From Natronoarchaeum rubrum (GTDB taxonomy: Archaea; Halobacteriota; Halobacteria; Halobacteriales; Natronoarchaeaceae), in NCBI RefSeq assembly GCF_024494695.1, contig NZ_JANHDP010000012.1:1-25185 (forward strand): DNA of 25,185 nt, written 5' to 3'. This document shows, piece after piece, positions 6,263-13,107 of this stretch. Each line of letters opens with the position of its first letter. The stretch's first letter is position 1. The position numbers were made by a program, and so were the translations under genes. Below the pieces are notes generated by a model. It had not been told where the DNA came from and made no database searches. It saw nothing but the letters and a program-made list of their open reading frames with translations.

Positions 6263-7189
6263 ATGAGAGATCCCGTTGAAGCAGACCAGATAGTACCTCT
6301 GGCGATTGGACAACGAGTGGATGTCGAAGAAATCTCGGACCGGATTGGAATAGAGTTCCCGTCACCAATACCCAGTATTCGTGCTGCATCAACCGATGGT
6401 GGGACCTCATTTATTCTACTCTTCGGCACCGAGGACGGACCCTACGACCACGGGATACAACCAGGGGAGTTCACCTACATCGGTCTAGGGACCAACGGCG
6501 ACCAGAGTACCCGAATCCACGGCAACTCCAATCTTATCAGCGCGATCGACGAGCCAGTCCCTGTTTTCCTGTTCTACAAGGAATCAGCAGAGCGGGACTG
6601 GCAGTATCGGGGGCAGGTTTCAGTTCTTGACTACACTACTGAACTCCGTGACGGGTGCGAAAGGCTCGTGTTCAGGATGGAACACCAGGGTTCACCGGCA
6701 GAGGAGCGGGACGAAAGAGAGAAATTGCCTTCCAACACTACTGACGCCCCCACCTCGTCGAATGAAGACTTGTCCCTTGAGGACCGGTATGAGAAGACTA
6801 TCCGGAACAGTACACAGGCATTCTACGAAGGCGTCAAAGATGCGTATAACAACTGTTGTGCCATTTGTGGGCGCCAGCGGATGACTCCTGAAGGGAACCC
6901 AGAAGTCGAATCAGCGCATATCCATCCCCGAGAAGACGGAGGATGTCACGAGCTCCAGAACGGGATCGCCCTTTGTCGGCTCCATCACTGGGCATTTGAC
7001 AATGACTGGATTGGCATCAGAGAAGACTACACGATTAAAGTCCGAGACGCCCCCGACATCAAGGGCTACGACGACTTCAAACACTTAGAGGGGCAAGAAC
7101 TCTATCTACCGGAAGATCCGGAACTTCACCCAGCCAAGGAATTCATTCGCGCCAAGCAACGCAGACAGACTCTTTTCGATCGAGAGTAG
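6263..7189 (+). CDS. HNH endonuclease with N-terminal PUA/SRA-like domain (type IV restriction candidate)
   Basis: A 308-residue protein with two modules. Residues about 45-125 contain PGEFTYIGLGTNGDQSTRIH followed by GNSNLISAIDEPVPVFLFY. This is the G-x-G-x-x-G-D-x...GN-x-x-L pattern of DUF3427-like or YDG/SRA-like modified-base readers. After an acidic linker (about 145-180) comes a zinc-supported HNH: C199 and C202, H219 and H221 in VESAHIHP, N233, C238 and H241 in CRLHHWAFD. A base reader fused to an HNH nuclease is the architecture of McrA-type enzymes that cut modified DNA, so defence against viruses with modified genomes is the likely role. The metal and catalytic residues look intact. 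Confidence 0.75.
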   Translation: MRDPVEADQIVPLAIGQRVDVEEISDRIGIEFPSPIPSIRAASTDGGTSFILLFGTEDGPYDHGIQPGEFTYIGLGTNGDQSTRIHGNSNLISAIDEPVPVFLFYKESAERDWQYRGQVSVLDYTTELRDGCERLVFRMEHQGSPAEERDEREKLPSNTTDAPTSSNEDLSLEDRYEKTIRNSTQAFYEGVKDAYNNCCAICGRQRMTPEGNPEVESAHIHPREDGGCHELQNGIALCRLHHWAFDNDWIGIREDYTIKVRDAPDIKGYDDFKHLEGQELYLPEDPELHPAKEFIRAKQRRQTLFDRE

Positions 7190-7319
7190 CTCTACGTGGG
7201 GGGCATAGAACGATTCACATAGGGTTCTTTTTCGACCCATTCGGACTGAACCTCCCGTTCACTCTACCTGCTTATCTAACAAGGGAAACTACTTCATAGT
7301 AATCAAGTGACACGTAAGT

Positions 7320-7748
7320 ATGCCACCTTCTGTTTCCCGACGTTCGATTCTCCGAACCAGCGGGGTCGTTTTGTCCGGTGCCGTAGCAGGTTGTTCGGGA
7401 CTGTCTACCGAGGATGCGCCACCAACAGTACCGATCTTCTTAGAGAACCGTGATGAGAAGCAGCATTCTGCATTGGTCCAGATACACTCGGTAACTCAAG
7501 AAGAGGCTTTTGCAAGAGAGATTTCAATTTCTCCCGGCGAAATTGTCAAAGCAGGAGAGGTTACTACGGAAGAGTTCTGCATTCGGGGTCAGGTCTCTAC
7601 TCTGGATATGGATAATACGTGTCCAACACAGGGAGAACAGGACTATTCACAGCACGGATTCATGGTCGTCATTTACCAGACTCCGCCCCCTGATGGGAGA
7701 GAACGCCGAGTTGAAATTGTCAAGATACAAGATGCCGACGTTCAATAA
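7320..7748 (+). CDS. Tat-exported lipoprotein, haloarchaeal
   Basis: A 142-residue protein. Twin arginines at 7-8 (SRRSILRTS), a hydrophobic segment (GVVLSGAVAG) and a lipobox AVAGC with Cys25 give a textbook haloarchaeal Tat lipoprotein signal. The mature part is a small beta-rich domain (PIFLENRDEKQHSALVQIHS) with two Cys that could pair (EEFCIRG and DNTCPTQ). It should be anchored on the outer face of the membrane. The promoter is probably the TATA-like TTCATAGTAA about 27 bp before the ATG, implying a leaderless or nearly leaderless mRNA. The specific function is unknown. Confidence 0.75.
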   Translation: MPPSVSRRSILRTSGVVLSGAVAGCSGLSTEDAPPTVPIFLENRDEKQHSALVQIHSVTQEEAFAREISISPGEIVKAGEVTTEEFCIRGQVSTLDMDNTCPTQGEQDYSQHGFMVVIYQTPPPDGRERRVEIVKIQDADVQ

Positions 7749-7826
7749 GTATCTCCCCTGTACATACCGTTTGTCAGGTAGCTACGGGGAAGTATGTGGA
7801 CTGTTCTATGACCCTCTGTTACGCCG

Positions 7827-8441
7827 CTACTGCCGCATCTCATGTCGGTTATACTCCCGGAGGAGGTCTTCTTGTGTTGGCTCGCTCAGCTCAGCTGCCA
7901 TACTGTCGAAGCGTGTCCAGCCTCCAATTTCGAGGACGACCTGGGGATGCATTCGGAAACGCTCGATCGCATTCACGACGAATGACGCACGAAGATCGTG
8001 AGGCGATAGCTTTCGAAATTCGTCCTTCCCGGTCTGTTCAGCGGTCTTCACTCCAGCCTGTTTGACGTGGTTGAAGACGGACCGAGTGCAGTATTGGATT
8101 AGCGGATCTCGATAGGAGAGATCTTCCGCTTTCACGTGTTCTTCCATCAAGTCAAACAAGTCTTCAGGAAGGATGGTCTCCCGCCCATTATCCTGTCCTA
8201 ACCGTGGGACTTGCTTTTCCTTATGAGGGATGTGGTAAAACAGAACCTCTTCACCACCGCACTGCACTTCCTCAACACGTTGCAGTGTCGCCTCTAAGGC
8301 CTCAGAGTACCGGAGACACGATTCAGCGCAAAGCCGCATGACGATCTCGGAGTCCCGGCTCGTAGCATTCTCCAACACCAACTGGTATTCTTGTGGGGAA
8401 AGGATCAGTCGCCACCCGTTCCCAAGCTGCTCGACTTCCAT
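7827..8441 (-). CDS. Tyrosine recombinase/integrase, catalytic domain only
   Basis: A 204-residue protein with XerC/D-like catalytic signatures: R44 in ESCLRYSEAL; the HxxR box H148/R151 in SPHDLRASFV; GGW with W175 in the position usually His or Trp; and Y197 near the C-terminus (DLLREYNRH) as the likely nucleophile. The N-terminal core-binding SAM-like domain of full integrases (about 100 residues) is absent, as in many short haloarchaeal integrases. It probably acts in integration/excision or dimer resolution of this circle. No tRNA fragment that would reveal attP is obvious nearby. A CCCAGT-cac-ACTGGG hairpin (about 8523-8537) lies upstream and is one possible site. Confidence 0.8.
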   Translation of the reverse strand: MEVEQLGNGWRLILSPQEYQLVLENATSRDSEIVMRLCAESCLRYSEALEATLQRVEEVQCGGEEVLFYHIPHKEKQVPRLGQDNGRETILPEDLFDLMEEHVKAEDLSYRDPLIQYCTRSVFNHVKQAGVKTAEQTGKDEFRKLSPHDLRASFVVNAIERFRMHPQVVLEIGGWTRFDSMAAELSEPTQEDLLREYNRHEMRQ

Positions 8442-8522
8442 CTAGTGTAGGATATCTGAATCCCGATAGATAATGGTTGCACCCAAAAGGACTACAGAAG
8501 CGGTTGTAACAGTAATCAGCGT

Positions 8523-8537
8523 GCCCAGTCACACTGG
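8523..8537. repeat. Short perfect hairpin upstream of the integrase gene
   Basis: CCCAGT and ACTGGG flank a CAC spacer, in the gap between the integrase gene (start 8441) and the stop of the ArsR-like gene at 8592. It could terminate the minus-strand ArsR-like transcript or be part of an attachment site. Confidence 0.3.
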
Positions 8538-8591
8538 GATATTTCGTCCAGCCACCACTCGGCAGCTCTGCTGAAGGGAAAGAACCTAGAG

Positions 8592-9107
8592 CTAGACAGA
8601 GTCGTCAGCAATAGGGGAGGCAGGGCCCCAGTCAGGGCGGGGAGCCTCCATGTATTTCTCTACATCGGGGGTGAGGCGCGTGTCCAGAGTAGTCTTTTGG
8701 AGTTCTCTCTCGGCACTCAGCAATCCGGTCTCATTGAGCAACGTGCGGCACTCTTCTGTGAGACCGTAGAATTTCTGCGGATTGTCCCGCGTACGGTCTT
8801 CTTCAGGGAGTGCGACTTTCTCCACCATCCCCTTCTCAATTAGGCGATCAAGGTGGTTTCGGATCGTACTCTTGCTGGTATCGACCATGAAATAATCTAT
8901 TTCCTTGAGGGATGGCAGCTGCTTGGGATGCCCGTAGATGTTTTGAAGGATCTCGAAACGGGTCGGCTGGGTGATAAGGTTCAATAACTCTCGTCGGTTC
9001 CCTGTAGCCTCATCTACTGGGGTATTCTGCTGACTGTACCGCTCGTTATTTTCGAAATTGTGGGGCTTTTCTTTGTAGCTTGGCATTCTCAGTACCGATG
9101 TTTCCAT
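8592..9107 (-). CDS. ArsR-like winged-helix transcriptional regulator
   Basis: 171 residues from the ATG at 9107, which has GGAAGG at good spacing; starts at 9113 or 9086 are also possible. Residues about 40-120 carry a winged helix: ELLNLITQPTRFEILQNIYG, then LKEIDYFMVDTSKSTIRNHL as the recognition helix, then LIEKGMVEKVALPEEDRTRD and FYGLTEECRTLL as the wing. This is typical of haloarchaeal ArsR/HTH_20 regulators. The C-terminal tail is acidic. It is divergent from the 9471 gene, whose promoter carries a strong palindrome, so it may regulate that gene and itself. Confidence 0.75.
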   Translation of the reverse strand: METSVLRMPSYKEKPHNFENNERYSQQNTPVDEATGNRRELLNLITQPTRFEILQNIYGHPKQLPSLKEIDYFMVDTSKSTIRNHLDRLIEKGMVEKVALPEEDRTRDNPQKFYGLTEECRTLLNETGLLSAERELQKTTLDTRLTPDVEKYMEAPRPDWGPASPIADDSV

Positions 9108-9470
9108 CGGCATTCCTTCCCAGACTGTGCGGACTGGGACTATTCGACCGCTCATCACCACAGGTGTGGGCTATGGCGATGAGCTGAGCGTCATCGTTTA
9201 CCGGTTGGGTTGGCGGTTCTGTGTCGGTGCTGCACTAGGGAGGTCACAGGTCTATACGACTGACCCGGTCGGACTGCCCATTTCTACGGGCGGACCGCGT
9301 CGAGATCGCCGGTCATTTCTTCGCCCTGTACGCTCGCGATGGCCGTATTCACTTGCATCTCTGATTTGACTTAGAATGGAACAGGACATAAGCATTGTGA
9401 CCAGGGTCAATGTGGTCTACACCACATTGGTCCCAATACTTATGTACCCCGGGGCCAAATACTACCAGTA
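9108..9470. other. Intergenic region, 363 bp, divergent promoters
   Basis: It holds the promoters of the ArsR-like gene (leftward) and the 9471 gene (rightward), and the palindrome at 9408-9429. An open frame on the plus strand (9127-9369) has composition unlike haloarchaeal proteins and I do not call it. Small hairpins such as GCCC/GGGC occur near 9280. Confidence 0.5.
9408..9446 (+). promoter_or_regulatory. Operator palindrome plus TATA box for the 9471 gene
   Basis: CAATGTGGT (9408-9416) and ACCACATTG (9421-9429) are perfect 9-bp arms around CTAC. A TATA-like ACTTATGTA (9438-9446) follows. Its centre is 29 bp before the ATG at 9471, which predicts a leaderless transcript. A palindrome immediately upstream of the TATA box in archaea usually marks an activator or repressor site. 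Confidence 0.55.
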
Positions 9471-10022
9471 ATGAGTAACTACCCGGGAGCGGCGGTGTCT
9501 TCTCGTCTCACCCCCGCTCAGCGAAAATCTGTCCTTCAGGTTGAGAGAGAAGTCGCGGAGCTCTATCTGGACCACGATACACTGGTCTTTGTTCTAGGGA
9601 GCTTCGACGACGGCAAGAAACACCGATTGGAGAACTTCTGCGGTCTCACCAATTCCCGTCCACTAAACAACGCCGCGGCAAGGTTGATGGACGAGTTCTT
9701 AGAAGACGCCGACCGAGAGCTCCAGAGCAACCACAAGTTCAAAGTCCTCGCCCTCCACGCTGATGCGATTGTAGGTGTAGCAGAAGATGACCAGGGCGGG
9801 TTTGTGATGGAACAGGGGATTCTTGTCGATAATCCGAACCTACTCGACAAAACATATCTTCTCCGGCGCAACTATGGCGACGACGGAAACCGTGAAAAAT
9901 ACTGCTGGATGCAAAACGGATTCTTCACGGAACTGAACAACCGAAATCAGGTGTATGACTGGGGCTTAGGCAATAGCTTCGACGACAGCGCCAGAGAAGT
10001 ACTGGACGACTTAGGGTTGTAA
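9471..10022 (+). CDS. Hypothetical protein, 183 aa
   Basis: The start is fixed by the TATA spacing (leaderless). It is a soluble, acidic alpha/beta protein without signal or membrane segments. Visible elements: a helix (PAQRKSVLQVEREVAELYLD); a strand with turn (TLVFVLGSFDDGKKHRLENF); a long helix (ARLMDEFLEDADRELQSNHK); and strands (FKVLALHADAIVGVAEDD and GGFVMEQGILVDN). GSFDDGKK is only loosely P-loop-like and no Walker B follows, so I do not call an NTPase. I do not recognise the family. It stands alone between two recombinase genes and is probably tightly regulated. Confidence 0.65.
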   Translation: MSNYPGAAVSSRLTPAQRKSVLQVEREVAELYLDHDTLVFVLGSFDDGKKHRLENFCGLTNSRPLNNAAARLMDEFLEDADRELQSNHKFKVLALHADAIVGVAEDDQGGFVMEQGILVDNPNLLDKTYLLRRNYGDDGNREKYCWMQNGFFTELNNRNQVYDWGLGNSFDDSAREVLDDLGL

Positions 10023-10061
10023 TCGTAGCGGCCTGGCTAACGCGTTCTCGGGATTACTCAT

Positions 10062-10880
10062 TCAGCTATCGTTGCTGGCCTCTTGGACTTCTTCGCGAGC
10101 AATGTCGCGCATTCGAGATTCGAGATCCTCAACCTCAGTGCTAGAGAGATCGTCAAGCGGGCGTAGTTCGTCAACAGCTTGATCGACACGATCGTCGTAC
10201 TCAGCTGCGTCGCCAGCCAAGTATAGCTCGCTCCGATCCTCATAGAGTCGTGAGAGCGTGCTGAGGGGGATACCTGTCTTATCGGCGACTGTGGACTTCG
10301 ACTCGCCACGCTCGACACGAGCGAGCGCCTCGCGCGTCAAGAGGAACTCCTCTACATCAACGTGCAATCGTTTGTCCTCTCCAATGGTGAATCCACGCGG
10401 CGGGCGGCCAGTCCACTTACCAGCGTCCTGGGCGGCGCGGATTCCTGAGTTGATCCGGCGGAGTTTCTGCTTGTGCTCCACGCGCGCGAGGTCTCCCATC
10501 ACGCCTGCGATGAGCTGCTTCACGGCTCGATCAACAACCCCGTCATCAAGATTCAGCTCAAGGCCAACTTCCAGATCCCGGACGCTGGTGTCGTTCTCCA
10601 GAGCATGCTCAAGGAACTCGTGGGTCGCGCCGGCGCCGAGGCGGGACAGTCGCGATAGCTCGTGAACGACTACGACGTCTAGCTTGCCCTCGGCGATATC
10701 CGCCCACAGGCGCTCATATTCTTCGCCACGGCTTTGGGCGGCGCCAGAGACGACGTCGGGATAGAGCTCGATCTCCGGGTCGGTGTAGTTGGCTTCGGCG
10801 TACTCGCGAGCGTCAGCGATCTGCCGGTCTACGTCTTGTTCGTCAGTCGATACGCGGGCGTACAGCCCGATTCGCGTCAT
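10062..10880 (-). CDS. Serine recombinase (resolvase/invertase family)
   Basis: 272 residues. The catalytic domain starts IGLYARVSTDEQ, with Arg9 and nucleophile Ser11. It continues through VVVVHELSRLSRLGAGATHE (the second conserved Arg-rich motif) and the long E-helix (AGVMGDLARVEHKQKLRRIN). It has KWTGRPPRGF at the hinge and a helix-turn-helix at about 185-215 (ESKSTVADKTGIPLSTLSRL). This is the usual small-resolvase layout with an extra acidic C-terminal tail. Likely functions are resolution of plasmid multimers or inversion. The upstream palindromes at 10908-10939 are the obvious candidates for its binding or crossover site. A TATA-like TTTATTG (minus, about 10904-10910) is 27 bp before the ATG. 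Confidence 0.88.
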   Translation of the reverse strand: MTRIGLYARVSTDEQDVDRQIADAREYAEANYTDPEIELYPDVVSGAAQSRGEEYERLWADIAEGKLDVVVVHELSRLSRLGAGATHEFLEHALENDTSVRDLEVGLELNLDDGVVDRAVKQLIAGVMGDLARVEHKQKLRRINSGIRAAQDAGKWTGRPPRGFTIGEDKRLHVDVEEFLLTREALARVERGESKSTVADKTGIPLSTLSRLYEDRSELYLAGDAAEYDDRVDQAVDELRPLDDLSSTEVEDLESRMRDIAREEVQEASNDS

Positions 10881-10907
10881 GGTTCTGGGTAGGCAGTAAT
10901 TTGCAAT

Positions 10908-10939
10908 AAAGCCCCCGGGCTTTTGGAAGCACTTCCAAA
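10908..10939. promoter_or_regulatory. Two abutting palindromes between divergent genes (operator or res-like site)
   Basis: AAAGCCC-CC-GGGCTTT (10908-10923) overlaps by 2 bp the 18-bp palindrome TTTGGAAGCACTTCCAAA (10922-10939). They sit beside the TATA box of the serine recombinase and in the promoter zone of the rightward small-gene unit. Paired palindromes next to a resolvase gene fit autoregulation and/or a recombination site. Confidence 0.5.
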
Positions 10940-11026
10940 TGGTACACCTTTTGGGATAGTTTTATGGTGGTGGCATCAGATGTACTCAACAGAGCACGGT
11001 CGCGCCGCTCGCCATTCGACTGCTGT

Positions 11027-11500
11027 ATGAATGGAAGTGGCGCCGGTGCTGAAGACACCGACGCCGTGCTGGAGCAACCAGCAATGCAAGATACGCAGAC
11101 CGGGGCCAAAAGCCCTACGCGAGCAGATGGAGGCAACGACAACGAACCAGACTGGGAGGCAGTCGCGCGTCAGGAAGTTAGTGGCCGCATCGAGGAACTC
11201 GGTCACGATGCCGAGGACCGGTTTGCTCGGCTGAGTGAGGCCGTCCAAGACGGGAATGTCGATGAACAAGCGGTGCGGGATTTCGACGAGCTGCTGATTG
11301 CGAAGCATCTCGAAGCACACCAGCTGCTGGAGCGGATCGGCGAGGACCCCAACACCGACGACGCGTTGAGTATCGCGTGGGAGATCGTCGCTGAGGCTGC
11401 AGTTCCGCAGCGGTCCGACAGTAACCGGATGCAGGAATTGATTGTCGAACTCCAACAACAACTTGTCGCGGAGCAGAACGGCGGTGATGGTGATGACTGA
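11027..11500 (+). CDS. Acidic hypothetical protein, about 157 aa
   Basis: I place the start at the ATG at 11027. The frame is open from an ATG at 10964, whose extra N-terminus is Arg/Cys-rich and unlikely, and a third ATG at 11084 is possible. The body is acidic and helical: DWEAVARQEVSGRIEELGHD, AEDRFARLSEAVQDGNVDEQ, LLIAKHLEAHQLLERIGEDP, ELIVELQQQLVAEQNG. It looks like a coiled-coil or helical-bundle protein without catalytic motifs. It opens a run of overlapping small genes and overlaps the next start by 8 nt. Function is unknown. Confidence 0.6.
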   Translation: MNGSGAGAEDTDAVLEQPAMQDTQTGAKSPTRADGGNDNEPDWEAVARQEVSGRIEELGHDAEDRFARLSEAVQDGNVDEQAVRDFDELLIAKHLEAHQLLERIGEDPNTDDALSIAWEIVAEAAVPQRSDSNRMQELIVELQQQLVAEQNGGDGDD

Positions 11501-11897
11501 CCGACGCAGCTTCCTGAGCGCCGGCGCAGCCCTACTTGGACTGTCCTGGCCGGATCAACTCCGCCTCGCAACCGACATCACCGAGGAGCAGATCCAGCAG
11601 TTCCACGATGACGAGCCGAATGAGTTCCCCCGGCGGTACGAGCAGACTGGGCTCAGTGGTGCATTCATCAGCGAGGAGTATTCGTCCGACACGAGCCTGT
11701 GCGTGGATGTCTATCCGCAGCAGGAGGACGGAGCAATCTCGATCGACATCGAGGCTGGCGGGATTACTCTTGGCACCCAGCATTCTGTCACGGACGCGCG
11801 TGAACTCGCCGACTACTTGGAGCAGGCCGCCGACGACGTCGAAGAGTGGCGAGAGAAGACCTGGCCCGAGCATAAGCGGGAGGGGAACGATGACTGA
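11493..11897 (+). CDS. Tat-signal-bearing small protein, 134 aa
   Basis: It starts at the ATG at 11493, inside the end of the preceding gene. MTDRRSFLSAGAALLGLSWP is a Tat-like signal: RRSFLSAG with a short hydrophobic run. There is no lipobox Cys, and the h-region is followed directly by charged residues, so export is likely but not certain. The mature part is strongly acidic and beta-rich (GAFISEEYSSDTSLCVDVYP, GAISIDIEAGGITLGTQHS) and ends in a helix (ARELADYLEQAADDVEEWRE). The C-terminal module resembles small haloarchaeal proteins of unknown function. It is translationally coupled to both neighbours. Confidence 0.6.
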   Translation: MTDRRSFLSAGAALLGLSWPDQLRLATDITEEQIQQFHDDEPNEFPRRYEQTGLSGAFISEEYSSDTSLCVDVYPQQEDGAISIDIEAGGITLGTQHSVTDARELADYLEQAADDVEEWREKTWPEHKREGNDD

Positions 11898-12015
11898 GCG
11901 CGTCACTGCTCGCATCCATCGCGATGCCGACGGCGAGCTCCACCGCGAGTACATCGTCGGGGGCATCGCGTACGCGTCGATCGACGCCGTCGAGCAACAC
12001 CTGGAGACAGCATGA
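11890..12015 (+). CDS. Small protein, 41 aa
   Basis: ATG at 11890 overlaps the previous stop by 8 nt. The protein begins MTERVTARIHRDADGELHRE and continues with YIVGGIAYASIDAVEQHL. The two-strand plus helix pattern (RIHRDADGELHREYIVGG) looks like a real small beta-beta-alpha domain. The tight overlaps on both sides and high GC support coding. Confidence 0.45.
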   Translation: MTERVTARIHRDADGELHREYIVGGIAYASIDAVEQHLETA

Positions 12016-12251
12016 TCGCGGACCCGGGCCGCCACGCCCGACTATCGTGGCCGCTGCACGGATGGTACAGCACCGTGCAGAGGATCGACTCACCACGTGA
12101 GGGATCGGCTATGTTCGCCGTGGCGAACCTCTGGAGTAAGAGCCGAGGGGTAAGCGTGGAGGCAGTAGTACAGCGGCTTCCGTCAGGTCAGGGGCTGCCG
12201 GGCAGTCACCAAGGCGAGGCAGCTGGCGCCACGCGCGCCGATAAAGACTGA
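12012..12251 (+). CDS. Small hypothetical protein, 79 aa
   Basis: ATGA overlap with the previous stop at 12012-12015. The protein is Arg/Ser/Gly-rich (MIADPGRHARLSWPLHGWYS, then RGVSVEAVVQRLPSGQGLPG) with no recognised domain. The basic composition is unusual for a halophile, so coding is supported mainly by the overlap and the open frame. It is the last gene before a convergent gene at 12357. Confidence 0.35.
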   Translation: MIADPGRHARLSWPLHGWYSTVQRIDSPREGSAMFAVANLWSKSRGVSVEAVVQRLPSGQGLPGSHQGEAAGATRADKD

Positions 12252-12356
12252 TTCGCGGGTTAGAACCTCCTTTTGCCGCCGTTGAGTGTGGGGGTCGGAC
12301 CGTGAAAGTCCCCTTCGAGGATAGCGTATAGGTTGGGGAGACACCCAGAGCCGCCG

Positions 12357-12953
12357 TCAATTGTCAGTATCTTCGTGCGCGCGAATGAGCTCCTTCCGCC
12401 ACTCGTTTTCTTCCTTGGGCCAGTCGGGCCGATCGCCAATCCCCTGCGCGATGACGGTCTCCTCTGACTCACTAGGAGTGCGATCCTCTCCTTCGTTGGA
12501 CGACGAGTACCATTCAAGGGAGACGTCGGCTAGGACGAACTCGTCATCGTAGGCGTACTCGTCCTCCGGGGAGTGGTAAACCGTCGTCGCCTCCTCCGCG
12601 CGTACGAGGGTGGCTGTCCCCATCGCTTGAGCGACTCCTACCGTGGCGATCTCTTCCTGCGACTGGTGTGGGTGCCGCTCGTGGAACAGCCCACGCACCT
12701 CCCACTCCAGGCCAGGAAGCCACGGCTGTTCTTCGTAGACTGCGATGAAGCGGATGCGCTCCCGCTCCTCGAAGGTCTCGTCGGCGAGATCGTCCCAGTC
12801 GGCTCCCTCGTACTTCATTCGCAGGGTGTTCTTCGAGTCGCAGCGACTACAGACCTCGTCGGGAGAGTACCGAATCGGTCGGCCTTCGAGATGGTCGGCG
12901 AGCTGTGCTTCAGTGACGTCGTCGGGATCGGGAATCTCTGTGGTCATGTTCAT
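12357..12953 (-). CDS. Acidic hypothetical protein with a Cys pair, 198 aa
   Basis: ATG at 12953, with a second ATG two codons later. A TATA-like GTATATAG lies at about 13015-13022, giving a leader of roughly 35 nt. Residues about 25-40 contain SPDEVCSRCDSKNTLRMKYE, half of a zinc ribbon; no second Cys pair follows, so a metal site would need dimerisation or other ligands. The rest is beta-rich (ERIRFIAVYEEQPWLPGLEW and TATLVRAEEATTVYHSPEDE) and then a long acidic, Trp-containing tail (GDRPDWPKEENEWRKELIRA). I do not recognise a family. It is isolated, convergent with the small-gene run. Confidence 0.65.
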   Translation of the reverse strand: MNMTTEIPDPDDVTEAQLADHLEGRPIRYSPDEVCSRCDSKNTLRMKYEGADWDDLADETFEERERIRFIAVYEEQPWLPGLEWEVRGLFHERHPHQSQEEIATVGVAQAMGTATLVRAEEATTVYHSPEDEYAYDDEFVLADVSLEWYSSSNEGEDRTPSESEETVIAQGIGDRPDWPKEENEWRKELIRAHEDTDN

Positions 12954-13014
12954 GCCGGCGTAGGTGCGCTGGTCGCTTCCAGATGGGTCGGCTGATTCTC
13001 TATGCGTGTATGTA

Positions 13015-13022
13015 CTATATAC
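13015..13022 (-). promoter_or_regulatory. TATA box of the 12357-12953 gene
   Basis: GTATATAG on the minus strand is the clearest TATA match in the window. It also lies in the zone downstream of the 13108 stop, so it needs insulation from the converging operon; the inverted repeat at 13040/13086 may serve that purpose. Confidence 0.45.
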
Positions 13023-13039
13023 CCAATTGTGGGACCGTG

Positions 13040-13094
13040 GTGGAAATGGCTGGACTGCCCGCTGTCGTGCGATTTCGGGGCGTCACATTTCCAC
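13040..13094. repeat. Spaced 9-bp inverted repeat downstream of the ATPase operon
   Basis: GTGGAAATG (13040-13048) and CATTTCCAC (13086-13094) are perfect arms 37 bp apart, just past the ATPase stop at 13108. It may be a 3'-end structure or a dimeric binding site. Confidence 0.3.
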
Positions 13095-13107
13095 GGCGAT
13101 TTAGCGG

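Noticed and set aside
9127..9369. Plus-strand 80-residue frame between divergent genes
   Set aside because: Basic, Arg/Gly/Ser-rich composition, no ribosome-binding site, and it overlaps the start and promoter of the ArsR-like gene.
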